From NCBI RefSeq assembly GCF_025141175.1, contig NZ_CP081157.1:53404-117403 (forward strand): a DNA stretch of 64,000 bases, written 5' to 3'. Below are positions 32,775 to 41,395 of the stretch, one piece after another. Position numbers and translations under genes: made by a program. Each line of letters opens with the position of its first letter. Position 1 is the first letter of the stretch. The stretch comes from Jannaschia sp. M317 (GTDB lineage Bacteria > Pseudomonadota > Alphaproteobacteria > Rhodobacterales > Rhodobacteraceae). The notes beneath the pieces were generated by a model that searched no databases, was not told the origin of the DNA, and saw only the letters and a program-made list of their open reading frames with translations.

Positions 32775-33888
32775 CGGCGTATCTCCAGAAGGTCGTGGTC
32801 TCCAAGGCGTCGGCCGCCTCCACGAGGTTGCCCGCGGCCTCGACCTTCACGGCTGCCGCATGTCGGCGCAGCGTCAGCGCCATCAGCCGGGCGCGTTCGG
32901 CCAGAACGTAGGTGGAATGATCGACAGCCTCCTTGGCGGTCGCGGAGCGGCCCTCGCGCAGCAGTGCCGCCATCCGGCCCATGGACGCCTCGACCTGCCC
33001 GGCCAGATGGTTGCCGTAGCCGACCGACGCATCGGCCCAGTTGCCCCAGGCCGCCGAGGCGCCATCCACCCCGACAAGGCTGCCGGTCATGTCCACGCCG
33101 GTGATGACGCCGAGATATTCGTCGTAGTAGCGCCGAATGCGCCGGACATAGGTCTGCGTCTCCTCGAAGGGTGGGATGCCCCCGTACTCCATCACCCGAC
33201 CCGGTCCCGCGTTGTAGGCGGCGAGCGCATGGTCGACCCGCCCGAACCGCTTGAGCTGCGCCAGGATGTAGCGCGCGCCGCCGTCGAGGTTCTGCCAGGG
33301 ATCGTAAGGGTCCACGCCGAGGTCGGAGGCGGTACCAGGCATGAGTTGGCAGAAGCCCCGCGCGCCGACATGGCTGACGGCGGCGTTGTTGAACCGGCTT
33401 TCCTGCTTGATGAGCGACTGGAACAGGATGCGCCACGTAAGCGGGGTCAGCCCCGCCGCGGCGAGGCCGGCATGGCCTTCGTAGCGCCGCGCGGTGGCGA
33501 TGATCATCCGCTCCACGTCCGCGTTCTCGCCGAACAGGCGATCCGCGTCCGGATGCGCCTCGGTTACGGGATAGGTCTCGTCCGCGGAGGCCCATCCTAG
33601 CCCAGACGCTTCGAAGCGCGACAGATCGGTGGGGCCGGATGCGCCCTCGAGGAAACGCTCGTAGGCCGCGAGCTGATCGGCGTGCAAAGCCTCCTGCTCG
33701 CCGTGCACGGCCGACTTGTCGGCCTGGCGTGCGGCGTCGCGGCCCATCTCGGCGACGCGCGAGATCGCGCGGGCGAGCCGCGAGCCGTCCACGATGGGAA
33801 CGCCCTGTGCCAACGCCGCTCCGCCGAGCACGGCGCCGGCCGCGACGATGGCCGGCACGATCCTAGAAGTCCTGGAAGTCGCAGGCAT
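32764..33888 (-). CDS. Lytic transglycosylase flanked by VirB5-like segments
   Basis: 374 residues. The signal peptide is followed by QGVPIVDGSRLARAISRVA, near-identical in style to VirB5 and distinct from ordinary transglycosylases. The SLT domain (about residues 125-245) has QSLIKQESRFNNAAVS with the catalytic Glu, GFCQLMPGTASDLGV and [12 protein letters not shown]. About 110 helical residues follow, resembling the C-terminus of VirB5/TrbJ. It would open peptidoglycan for the channel while docking as a minor pilus component. virB1 (36995) encodes a second transglycosylase. The ATG at 33888 starts the signal peptide. Confidence 0.82.
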   Translation of the reverse strand: MPATSRTSRIVPAIVAAGAVLGGAALAQGVPIVDGSRLARAISRVAEMGRDAARQADKSAVHGEQEALHADQLAAYERFLEGASGPTDLSRFEASGLGWASADETYPVTEAHPDADRLFGENADVERMIIATARRYEGHAGLAAAGLTPLTWRILFQSLIKQESRFNNAAVSHVGARGFCQLMPGTASDLGVDPYDPWQNLDGGARYILAQLKRFGRVDHALAAYNAGPGRVMEYGGIPPFEETQTYVRRIRRYYDEYLGVITGVDMTGSLVGVDGASAAWGNWADASVGYGNHLAGQVEASMGRMAALLREGRSATAKEAVDHSTYVLAERARLMALTLRRHAAAVKVEAAGNLVEAADALETTTFWRYADDS

Positions 33889-34015
33889 GGCCGGCCCCGG
33901 AGACGAAGGACATGGATGGCGAGGCATCACCGGCGCAGGGCGAGCGCTTGCCGGTGGGGACGCCGCAACTCGCCAGCAGGGCGAGGGCGAGAGCGGCACA
34001 GAGAATGCGTATCAT
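33863..34015 (-). CDS. Small VirB7-like lipoprotein
   Basis: 50 residues: signal peptide with lipobox (MIRILCAALALALLASC) and a short mature part with two Cys (GKRSPCAGD and GHACDFQDF). Size and position match VirB7 outer-membrane lipoproteins, although the sequence is too short to prove homology. Its ATG overlaps the virB4 stop (ATGA), and its 3' end overlaps the transglycosylase start by 26 bases. Confidence 0.72.
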   Translation of the reverse strand: MIRILCAALALALLASCGVPTGKRSPCAGDASPSMSFVSGAGHACDFQDF

Positions 34016-36378
34016 CGGGTCATCTCCTTCCAGAAATCGGGATCGATGCGCCATCCGTGCGGCGCGCGCTCCTCGCCGGTGCGCCCACCGCCAAGCACCG
34101 TCATCAACGGACCAAGGCCGGACAGGTCGGCGTCGATCACGACCGAGTCGCCGCCCGAACGGATCAGGGCGAGGCGGCGCCCGCCCGTGCCCTCGGACAG
34201 GATCTCCGCCTCGCGTTCACCCAAGCGAAGGATGCGCCAGTCCTCGGGTGCGGCACGGGGGTTCGGAAACAGCACCTGCGTCGCTACGGACTCGGCGATG
34301 ATCGCACCGACCTCCGACCGGGCGAGGTGGTCGGGCGCCTGGGTCAGCATCACGACGCAGGCGTTGCGCTTGCGCATGGTGACGAGCCAGTCGTGCAGGC
34401 GGCGCACGAAGATCGGGTCGGCCATCATCTTCCAGGCCTCATCGATCACGATCAGGGTCGGACGGCGGTCCTCGATGGTGCGCTCGATACGGCGGAACAG
34501 GTAGCTGAGCAGCGCCGTACGTTCGGCGTCGAGATCGAGCAGTTCGCTCATGTCGATGCCGATCACCTCCTCGTCAAGGCGAACGGCCTCCGCCCCGGGG
34601 CGGGAGAAGACCCAGCCGTGCCGTCCTTCCGCCGTCCATTCGCGCACGCGCCCCGCTAGGTCGCCCTCGTCGTCGGTCGAGGCCACAAGACTCGCCAGCC
34701 CATCGAAGCTGCGCAGCGCGGGTTCGGCCCGGGCGATCTGACGTACGGCCTCGGCCAGTGCGGTGGTCTGAGCGGGCTCCAGCGGGCGATGACGTGCGAG
34801 CAGGTCGGCAAGCCAGCCTGCGAGCCAGGCCTCGCCGCGCGCGTCTGTTTCGGTGGCAAAGGGATGCAAGCCCGTGGGTTGGCCGACCTTCACGGCGCCG
34901 TAGCGGCCGCCGAGTGCCCGGACAGCCATCTCCAGCCCCTGATCCTTGTCGATCACGACCACCCGTGCGTTCAGGCGGCGCGCCTGTGCGAGCAGGAAGG
35001 CGGTGAGCAGCGTCTTACCCGAGCCGGTCCGGCCAAGCACCAGGGTATGGCCGACGCTCGGCTCCGCATCCGTCCTGCCCCGCTCGTGGAAGTTGAAACG
35101 GTATAGCGTCGAGCCGACGGTGGGCAGGCCGGTGACGGGGGCGCCCCAGGGGGACTCGTTCGCGCCCCGGCCGCGGCCTGCGGCGTGCAGCGCGGCCATC
35201 TCGGCGAAGTTGTCTGCCGAGATCATGCCGGACCGGATGCGGTAGCCCCAATTGCCCGGCGCCTGCGCGAAGTAGAGCGCGCGGGCCGCCCAGCCCTCGC
35301 GCACCAGTAGCATCCCCGCCTCCTGACCGACGCGCCAGATCTCGGAGACCGCGCGCTCCAGCTCCGCCTCGTCGTCGCACCAGACCTGGATGCTTGCATG
35401 GTGGTCGCCGAAGACCAGCCGGCCCGAGGCGACCTCGTCGGCCGCCTCCACCAACTGCTCGGTCAGGCTGACGCCTGCGTCCTCGGTTGCGCCACGCTGG
35501 CGGTGGACGCGCTGAATGCGCTCCAGCGTCTCGGCGGTGCGCCGTGGCGTGAAGCTGTTGGTGACGCAGACGTCGTAGGGAAGCTCCAACCCGTCTAGCA
35601 TGGCGGGCCAAGTGGCGGGCGGGTAGGACTTGACGCCGAAGATCGCACCGACCCGAGAGCGGACCCCGTCGTGCAGGCGCATCCGCCCGCCGTCGAACGT
35701 GACTTCGAAATTGGTCATCGCCTCGGCCAGCAGATCACCGGGCGCAGCGTGGACATTGGCGTAGTCCTGCCCGTGCACGGCGGCGAGCAGCGCCAGCCAC
35801 TCCCCGGAGGAAACGCAGAGCCTGCGGGCGCCTCGCTCGCGCAGCGCGCCCATGACGAGACCCATGGCCTCGTCCAACTCCGCAACTCGGGCCGCACAAT
35901 CGTCGCGGAACGCGCGCTTGGCGCGGCCCAGCCCGAGGGGCAGCCGATGCGCGAGGCTCGGTCGCAGGAGGACCGAGAGCATCAGCACCCGGCGCTTGAG
36001 ATCGCGCGCGCCGAGGCTCTGCCGCCACGCGCCGTCCACGGCTGCGGCGAAGGGCGCGTCTTCGATTCCGGGTAGCTCGACCCGCTCGGACCGGGCGAGC
36101 CGATGCACGACCACACCGAAGCGTTCGCCAAGCTGGCCAACCATCCGCGCGACGGTGCCTGACAGCTCGTCAATGGCGGCTTCGTCCGCCGTTAGCCCGT
36201 CGATACCGTCGAGCACCATGGAGGCCATGAGGTCGCCTTGTCGGGTGAGGATCACGTCGTCGCGGAGCGCCGAGACATACGGCAGATGTCGGCCGAAGCG
36301 TTCGTGCCGGGGGACGCGCGTGCCCAGTAGGTCGCGCGCGGCAGGCGGGAGGTCGTGACCACGGAGGCTAGCCGACAT
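34012..36378 (-). CDS. virB4: VirB4-type secretion ATPase
   Basis: 788 residues. Walker A LGRTGSGKTLLTAFLL, Walker B PTLIVIDEAWKMMADP, and the later MRKRNACVVMLTQAPDHLARS are clear. The N-terminal CagE/TrbE-like domain contains YVSALRDDVILTRQGD. It powers substrate transfer and pilin extraction. GGGGGTG 8 bases upstream supports the ATG at 36378. A GTG at 36387 is an alternative. The gene overlaps virB3 at its start and the VirB7-like gene at its end. Confidence 0.93.
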   Translation of the reverse strand: MSASLRGHDLPPAARDLLGTRVPRHERFGRHLPYVSALRDDVILTRQGDLMASMVLDGIDGLTADEAAIDELSGTVARMVGQLGERFGVVVHRLARSERVELPGIEDAPFAAAVDGAWRQSLGARDLKRRVLMLSVLLRPSLAHRLPLGLGRAKRAFRDDCAARVAELDEAMGLVMGALRERGARRLCVSSGEWLALLAAVHGQDYANVHAAPGDLLAEAMTNFEVTFDGGRMRLHDGVRSRVGAIFGVKSYPPATWPAMLDGLELPYDVCVTNSFTPRRTAETLERIQRVHRQRGATEDAGVSLTEQLVEAADEVASGRLVFGDHHASIQVWCDDEAELERAVSEIWRVGQEAGMLLVREGWAARALYFAQAPGNWGYRIRSGMISADNFAEMAALHAAGRGRGANESPWGAPVTGLPTVGSTLYRFNFHERGRTDAEPSVGHTLVLGRTGSGKTLLTAFLLAQARRLNARVVVIDKDQGLEMAVRALGGRYGAVKVGQPTGLHPFATETDARGEAWLAGWLADLLARHRPLEPAQTTALAEAVRQIARAEPALRSFDGLASLVASTDDEGDLAGRVREWTAEGRHGWVFSRPGAEAVRLDEEVIGIDMSELLDLDAERTALLSYLFRRIERTIEDRRPTLIVIDEAWKMMADPIFVRRLHDWLVTMRKRNACVVMLTQAPDHLARSEVGAIIAESVATQVLFPNPRAAPEDWRILRLGEREAEILSEGTGGRRLALIRSGGDSVVIDADLSGLGPLMTVLGGGRTGEERAPHGWRIDPDFWKEMTR

Positions 36379-36649
36379 AGCGGTCACCCCCGTTCTCCGT
36401 CCGCCCGGGGGTACGCGGTGTGCGCGCCGTTACTACCTGCAGGATATCGAAGACATGCGGATTGCGATCGGCCACCAGCCAGAGCGGCGGGTAGACGATC
36501 ACGGGTACGAGCAGCCACCACAGGCTGCCCGTGCCGATCAACGGCACGAAGGTGACGAGGCTGAGCGCCACGCCGTAGCCGAGCGGCAGGCCGAGGAAGG
36601 TCGAGGGGCGCATCAGGCCGAGGAAGACCGGGGTGCGTCGCATGGGCAT
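36368..36649 (-). CDS. virB3: VirB3-type protein
   Basis: 93 residues with two close membrane helices (VALSLVTFVPLIGTGSLWWL and onward) and the family start RRTPVFLGLMRPSTFLGL. VirB3 associates with VirB4 at the inner membrane. The ATG at 36649 has GGAG 6 bases upstream, and the stop overlaps the virB4 start. Confidence 0.87.
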   Translation of the reverse strand: MPMRRTPVFLGLMRPSTFLGLPLGYGVALSLVTFVPLIGTGSLWWLLVPVIVYPPLWLVADRNPHVFDILQVVTARTPRTPGRTENGGDRYVG

Positions 36650-36701
36650 TGTCTCCGAAAGTGTCCCCCACCCTGCCGGGTGGGGAAGCATGTTATAGGG
36701 T

Positions 36702-36998
36702 TCAGGTCGGTGCGCCGGCGAAGCCGTCGATTACGGTTGCCGCGCCGAACACGATGGCCATGCCGACGAGCACGCCGCCGAACGTGGCCGCGTTGATGCG
36801 CCCGAACATCAGCATGACACCGAGTACGACCACGGCGACGATGCCGACGGCGCGGCCAATCGGGCCGGTGAGCGCCGTGACCACGGTGGTCAGCATGGTG
36901 GTCACCGGCGACAGGTCCTGCGCGAGCGCGGGAATCGCCGAGGCGAGAAGGAGCAGCGCCGCGGTCGCAGCGAGCTTGGGGGGTCGTTTCATCATCAC
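36702..36998 (-). CDS. virB2: VirB2-type major pilin
   Basis: 98 residues with a signal peptide ending PALAQD and two hydrophobic helices, [19 protein letters not shown] and the Gly/Ala-rich [17 protein letters not shown], as in TrbC/VirB2 pilins. The mature protein polymerises into the conjugative pilus. Its start overlaps the virB1 stop by 4 bases. The start has three consecutive Met codons, so the exact first residue is uncertain. Confidence 0.9.
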   Translation of the reverse strand: MMMKRPPKLAATAALLLLASAIPALAQDLSPVTTMLTTVVTALTGPIGRAVGIVAVVVLGVMLMFGRINAATFGGVLVGMAIVFGAATVIDGFAGAPT

Positions 36999-37633
36999 AT
37001 TTCTCCAAGGGAACTTCGATAGATCGCCATCACCTTGCGCACGTGCCCGCGGGTCTCGGCGTAAGGCGGCACACCGGCATGCCGCGCAACGGCCTCCGGT
37101 CCGGCGTTGTAGGCGGCCAACGCCAGCTCCAGGCTGCCGAACCGCTCCACCTGCGCGAGGAGGTAGCGGGCGGAGCCGTGCAGGTTCTGGACGGGATCGT
37201 GCAAATCGACCCCGAGATCGCGTGCCGTGGCGGGCATGAGCTGCCCCAGCCCGACCGCGCCCGCATGACTGCGGGCAGTGGGGTCAAACGCGCTCTCCAC
37301 GGCAATGTTGGATCGGAAGAAGGCGTGCCACTGGCCTGCGGTCAGACCGGCCCGACGCAGTGCCGGGTGGCCGGCATGAGCGAGCGCCACGTCGAGGATC
37401 AGGCCCTCGATTTCCGGGCGGCTTCGTTGCACAGGGCTGTGCGTAACCTCCAACTCGATCTTAGGCGCGGTGCGAGTGCTCTTTACAGGCAGGCGGTCGA
37501 AATCGAGAACCGCGCCGGAGACACGGCCAGGTATCTCGTCCGCCCCCAAGTCGATCACCGAGGCCTGCGACGTACCGGACAGCGCGATGACCATGAGGCA
37601 GACTCCGACGGCCAGGCATCTGCGATTTGTCAT
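36995..37633 (-). CDS. virB1: VirB1-type lytic transglycosylase (first gene of the virB operon)
   Basis: 212 residues with a signal peptide ([18 protein letters not shown]) and a C-terminal SLT domain: [15 protein letters not shown] with the catalytic Glu, [17 protein letters not shown] and [15 protein letters not shown]. It cuts glycan strands to let the secretion apparatus through. It starts the minus-strand virB operon, whose promoter must lie in the divergent gap 37634-37921. Confidence 0.9.
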   Translation of the reverse strand: MTNRRCLAVGVCLMVIALSGTSQASVIDLGADEIPGRVSGAVLDFDRLPVKSTRTAPKIELEVTHSPVQRSRPEIEGLILDVALAHAGHPALRRAGLTAGQWHAFFRSNIAVESAFDPTARSHAGAVGLGQLMPATARDLGVDLHDPVQNLHGSARYLLAQVERFGSLELALAAYNAGPEAVARHAGVPPYAETRGHVRKVMAIYRSSLGEM

Positions 37634-37921
37634 GGCTCCTGCCCTCCCTAGTCACATACCGAACGGAACGCGCAGGGAGAGTCTGGCAGCACGCACCCGC
37701 GCCGCCAGCAAGGCCGTCATCGATCTGACGCCTGCTGTGTCGTCCCCGGCGGACGTCTCGGCAAAGCCGATCCATCCGCTCGCTCCACTCGGTCTCGGCT
37801 TTCCGCCTTCCCGGTTGATTATTGCCCCTGACATAGTGGACGTCGGGGCCGGGTTGACGATTAACTAAGAACAAACAATGAACACAAGGGGCCGGGGAAC
37901 CGGATTTCATGGGAAGAGAAC
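37634..37921. other. Divergent promoter region of the virB operon and the 37922 gene
   Basis: About 290 bases without a supported gene. The right end is AT-rich (GGTTGATTATTGCCCC near 37815 and AACTAAGAACAAACAATG near 37863) and probably contains both promoters. I could not fix -35/-10 elements with confidence. Confidence 0.45.
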
Positions 37922-38251
37922 ATGACGTTGCGCCAGCTTGATCGAGCCAGAGTTTCACAGCAGGAAAGACGATACCGGCATGTGCCGGTCTTCCTCGCCT
38001 GCCTCGCAGTCCTCACGGGTGGGCCATGGGCATGGGCCCAAACGACCTCGTTCGACTGTCTGCCTCCAGTCCCGCCATCGGCCGCGTCGCCCGACTTGCT
38101 GCGCGAGTACGAGGCCGAGCTTCGTGTCGAATACAGCGTCTATTTCGACGATGCGCAGTCCTACCTCATCTGCCTCGACGCGGCCGGCCGGACCATGCGG
38201 GCAGACGTGCAGGCCACATTGAAGGCGTATCGCCGCCTGTTCCCCGAATGA
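37922..38251 (+). CDS. Unrecognised exported protein beside the virB operon
   Basis: 109 residues with a basic N-terminal stretch followed by a signal-like hydrophobic segment (VPVFLACLAVLTGGPWAWAQ) and two Cys in the mature part (TSFDCLPP and YLICLDA). The mature part is about 70 residues with several Tyr and acidic residues. It lies divergent from virB1 and 40 bases before the 38292 gene, which is also exported, so both may form one transcript. Unknown function, perhaps accessory to conjugation. Confidence 0.6.
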   Translation: MTLRQLDRARVSQQERRYRHVPVFLACLAVLTGGPWAWAQTTSFDCLPPVPPSAASPDLLREYEAELRVEYSVYFDDAQSYLICLDAAGRTMRADVQATLKAYRRLFPE

Positions 38252-38291
38252 TCGATCCCATGGAGACAAACGAACCGAAGGAGGCGCATCG

Positions 38292-39002
38292 ATGCGCAAA
38301 CTGCTGACAACTGCCGCGTTGGTCATGACACTGGGAACCGGCCTCGCACCCATGCGCGCCGAGGCCTACGCGGTCGACTGCGCGATACTGCTCTGCCTCG
38401 CGGGAGGCTGGCCCGCCTCGGCACCCTGTGCCCATGCCAAGGCGGAGTTCATCCGCCGGATCACGCCCTGGCCTATCGAGCCGCCCCTTCAGATCTGGCG
38501 CTGCCCAATGAGCGCGGCCTCGGGCGACGGCGATCCAGCCAAGCGCTTCGCCGCGATGGTCGCAGAGTTGTCGGGACGACCCGTTCCGATGGCTCGCGCG
38601 GTCGACGGACGCGCACAGGCACTGCGGGATGCTCTCATGCGAGTCCCAGCCTCCTATGACGGGGCGACGCCTGGTGCCGATGCCGATGTGTCCGGGCCTG
38701 CGTTCGATTTTATCCGGTCTATCGTCGTCTACGATGTGGACTGGTATGAATACGATCATGAGAACCATGAGGGCGACCATTCCTGCCGCCGCCTTCGGCA
38801 GCGTGTCCGGATCGGCACCTACGACGATACCGGTGCCTTCAGTTGGCGCGATGCACATGTTTCGGAAGCCATATCTCGCGCTTGGCTCGGTTTTACGACG
38901 CGCAGGAAGGAAGCATGCAGCTACGAGGGTTACTTCCGCGGCGTTGCCGTAGAATGGCGCGCCCACGGAGGCACACATGACCATGAGATAATACAGTACT
39001 GA
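38292..39002 (+). CDS. Unrecognised exported, Cys-rich protein (TrbM-like context)
   Basis: 236 residues with a signal peptide (KLLTTAALVMTLGTGLAP). The mature N-terminus reads DCAILLCLAGGWPASAPC and later PLQIWRCPM, a Cys-rich opening that resembles TrbM-family conjugation proteins. Further Cys lie at HSCRRLRQ and EACSYEGY. The C-terminal half is rich in Asp, Tyr and His. It is preceded by GAAGGAGGCG. It is probably a periplasmic accessory protein of the transfer system. The assignment to TrbM is tentative. Confidence 0.62.
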   Translation: MRKLLTTAALVMTLGTGLAPMRAEAYAVDCAILLCLAGGWPASAPCAHAKAEFIRRITPWPIEPPLQIWRCPMSAASGDGDPAKRFAAMVAELSGRPVPMARAVDGRAQALRDALMRVPASYDGATPGADADVSGPAFDFIRSIVVYDVDWYEYDHENHEGDHSCRRLRQRVRIGTYDDTGAFSWRDAHVSEAISRAWLGFTTRRKEACSYEGYFRGVAVEWRAHGGTHDHEIIQY

Positions 39003-39083
39003 GAGCGATCATGCGGGATCATTTCGAGATTGAATTCGGTGCTAATATCAATACTCTTGCCGCATTCTTGAGGAGAATCGCGC

Positions 39084-39293
39084 ATGCAGAGAATGGAAGC
39101 CCGCGTTGCAGTAAGCGTTTCAGATCTCAAGAAAAGCCCGAGCGGCGTCATGGCGCGCGCTGATGGCGAGGCCGTGGCCGTTCTGAACCATAACAAGGTG
39201 ATGGCCTATATGGTCCCGGCGAAAGCCTACGAAGCCATGAAGCGTCGGCTCGGCGAGCCGGAGGCGGACTGGAAACGGGCAAGCGGCGAGTAA
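39084..39293 (+). CDS. StbD/YefM-type (prevent-host-death) antitoxin without a toxin
   Basis: 69 residues with the Phd/YefM pattern VSVSDLKKSPSGVMARADGE and AVLNHNKVMAYMVPAKAYEA. StbD-type antitoxins bind DNA and a RelE/ParE-like toxin and stabilise plasmids. No toxin gene follows: the next 280 bases hold only the counter-transcribed RNA region and the repC leader. It is probably an orphan, either after loss of stbE or acting alone as a repressor or as protection against a toxin encoded elsewhere. Confidence 0.78.
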   Translation: MQRMEARVAVSVSDLKKSPSGVMARADGEAVAVLNHNKVMAYMVPAKAYEAMKRRLGEPEADWKRASGE

Positions 39294-39381
39294 GACCGCA
39301 GACGGCCCGGATGCGGTGCGGATCGGCTGCGAGCTGACGCCACCGTGAACCACGAAGATAAGGTCAAGAGAGGAGAGCAGA

Positions 39382-39471
39382 CCCTAAAAAGCGAAACCCC
39401 CCGCGAGGTGAAACCAAGCGAGGGGGGCTTAATGAACCCAGGGTTGGCGCCCTGAACAAGATCTTCAGTCA
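39382..39471 (-). ncRNA. Candidate counter-transcribed RNA controlling repC
   Basis: On the minus strand, -35 TTGCTT (complement of 39501-39506), a 17-bp spacer and -10 TAAAAC (39478-39483) predict a start near 39471. About 75-90 bases on, a stem pairs CCCCCC (39397-39402) with GGGGGG (39422-39427), extended by CGC/GCG, and the transcript then reads TTTCGCTTTTTAG, a classic rho-independent end near 39382. An antisense RNA of this size and place, just upstream of repC, is the hallmark of repABC-type incompatibility control. It would pair with the repC leader. Confidence 0.7.
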
Positions 39472-39576
39472 AGATTGGTTTTAGAGCCCTCCGACATTGC
39501 AAGCAAGAAAAAACCGCATCTGTGTGAATAGGTGTGGCTTGCCAACCACCTCGCTTCAATCACAGGCGAGAACACT

Positions 39577-40785
39577 ATGTCATTTTCACAGGCGACCACG
39601 GCGTCGTCCTACTCCCCTTATGCCGACGTACATGCGTCCGGCCCCCATCCTGTGCTGCCCGAAGGCATGCAGCGCAGTCAGGTCCGCGATCTCCTGCTGG
39701 AGCTTCGACGCGCGCTGAAGCTTAGTCAGGCGGCGTTGTTGACGTTGCTTCAGATCGTGGAACGCACGCGCCCCTCTGATTGGACCAGTCCGGACGTGGA
39801 GCCTGTCTGCTACGCCCGACAAGTGCGGCTGGCGTCCGAGCTCGGCAAATCGGAGCGTGCCGTTCGCTATGACGAGGCGCGGTTGGAGCGCATGGGCCTG
39901 ATCGAACGGCGTACGCTGGCCAACGGCGCGCGCACTTCGCATGGCGGCTGCGGCCTCGTACTCTCCCCGCTCATCGAGAGGATCCCTGCGCTGCTGGCCC
40001 TTCGAGATCGCCAACGCGCCGAATGGGATGCGCGGGCGGCGCTGCTCGCCCGGCGCAGTGCCCTATACCGGGCGGTCAGGGACGCGCTGATGGAAGTGCA
40101 GACGACGCAGCCAGGAGATCCCGCCGCGCGCGAGGCGACGGAGACGTTTCTATCGTGGCCCGTACCTGCCGAGTTGCGCGCGATGTCCTTGGACGCTCTC
40201 TCGGACCATGTGGAGAAGGCTGGTGATTTAGCCGATCGCTTGGACGAATTGCTTGAGAGTTGTCGTGATTCTTCCGGTCAGACGGCAACAAGTTTCCGGT
40301 CCTATATACAAACTACAATTAACACTTCCTTTGAATTTTGTAACGCGCCGGCTAACGCCGCCGCTGACATAGAAGAAAATAGTGCGAAAAATCAGGCGGC
40401 GCACAAGCATGAACCCCAAGTGCAACCAGGACTGGATCGACTAACGCCTCAAGCACTGCGAGCGATCGCTTCGGACGAGCTTCGGCTCTACCTCGACTAC
40501 GACACGCGAAACCGGGATCCGCGGATGCGAGATTTCACCCTGGCTGCGATCCGTCGACTTCCCGAGTTGGGCGTTAGCCCATCGGCTTGGGAGGAGGCCG
40601 TTGGAACCATGGGAGATGAGGCTGCTACGTTGGCCGTGTTGGTGATCGACGCGAACCGTGATCATCCCGCCGCCCCAGTTCGACGACCCGGTGGGCTGCT
40701 GCGCGCCATGGCTCGGCGACACAAGGCGGGCGAGTTGAATCTGTTGGGAAGCCTCATTGGTCTGCTGGAGCGAAAGCGCGAATAA
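39577..40785 (+). CDS. repC: RepC-type plasmid replication initiator
   Basis: 402 residues. The N-terminal winged-helix region has LLLELRRALKLSQAALLTLL, then ARQVRLASELGKSERAVRYD and ARLERMGLIERRTLANGAR. A linker of about 100 residues follows (AT-richer DNA near 40250-40400). The C-terminal part ends VRRPGGLLRAMARRHKAGEL, the usual RepC ending. RepC binds the origin, which in this family usually lies inside its own gene, and starts replication. The AT-rich linker section is the likely oriV. The ATG at 39577 is preceded by GGCGAG. No repA/repB pair lies upstream, which is unusual (see findings). Confidence 0.82.
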   Translation: MSFSQATTASSYSPYADVHASGPHPVLPEGMQRSQVRDLLLELRRALKLSQAALLTLLQIVERTRPSDWTSPDVEPVCYARQVRLASELGKSERAVRYDEARLERMGLIERRTLANGARTSHGGCGLVLSPLIERIPALLALRDRQRAEWDARAALLARRSALYRAVRDALMEVQTTQPGDPAAREATETFLSWPVPAELRAMSLDALSDHVEKAGDLADRLDELLESCRDSSGQTATSFRSYIQTTINTSFEFCNAPANAAADIEENSAKNQAAHKHEPQVQPGLDRLTPQALRAIASDELRLYLDYDTRNRDPRMRDFTLAAIRRLPELGVSPSAWEEAVGTMGDEAATLAVLVIDANRDHPAAPVRRPGGLLRAMARRHKAGELNLLGSLIGLLERKRE

Positions 40786-40801
40786 TTTTCTCGTACATGT
40801 A

Positions 40802-40830
40802 CCCCTCAGGAGGTTGACCGAGGGGGCTTT
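40802..40830 (+). terminator. Hairpin after repC
   Basis: CCCCTC at 40802-40807 pairs with GAGGGG at 40820-40825, followed by GGCTTTCCC. It lies 17 bases after the repC stop. The following 40845-40885 segment has TGCATACCTG and ACTTACATACAGG, distantly like the repeats at 43081-43334. Confidence 0.5.
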
Positions 40831-40978
40831 CCCATTCGGTAGTATTCGTGTTCTGCATACCTGTGGGATACTTACATACAGGGCGTTTCATGATTTTCAG
40901 ATCGGGCGGCTCCCTTTGGTCTCTTGCCGGTAGTGTCGGTGTTAAGGTAGTCCGTCGTGTGAGAACGAAGGAGCAACA

Positions 40979-41395
40979 ATGATCCGGCGCGTCATCGCCA
41001 TCTTGGCAACTATCACGCCGGTGATTGGTCAAGCCGCTATGGCGTGGGACCGGAAACTAGTACGCGGACTCGACACCTACATTGCAGCTACAGACGCAGG
41101 TCAGGTTACGGTCGTCTGCGACCCGGATCGCGTTCATGGAACGACGCCTCAGGGCATCATTGTCGTTCTCATGCCCAAGGACCGAAACGCTAATCGTGTA
41201 GTGCTTCTTGCAGAGACGGGCGAGCAGGCCGCCTTCGATCTCAAGGACGGGGTCGCGGCGCAGGCGATGTCCGACCCGGACGCCTGGAACGAGATGTCTC
41301 GAATGATGCGCGAGGGCGGGCGGATCGCGGTGGTGACCGCCAGGGACGCTTTCACCCTCGATCTGTCCCCCCTGCCCTCTTTGCGCTGCTCCTAG
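40979..41395 (+). CDS. Unrecognised exported protein downstream of repC
   Basis: 138 residues. A signal peptide (RVIAILATITPVIGQAAMAW) precedes a small domain with one Cys pair candidate (VVCDPDRVHG and the final LRCS). ATG 40979 is preceded by AAGGAGCAAC. The 3' end overlaps that of the convergent VirC2-like gene by 4 bases. The family is unknown to me. It may be a transfer-associated periplasmic protein. Confidence 0.6.
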   Translation: MIRRVIAILATITPVIGQAAMAWDRKLVRGLDTYIAATDAGQVTVVCDPDRVHGTTPQGIIVVLMPKDRNANRVVLLAETGEQAAFDLKDGVAAQAMSDPDAWNEMSRMMREGGRIAVVTARDAFTLDLSPLPSLRCS

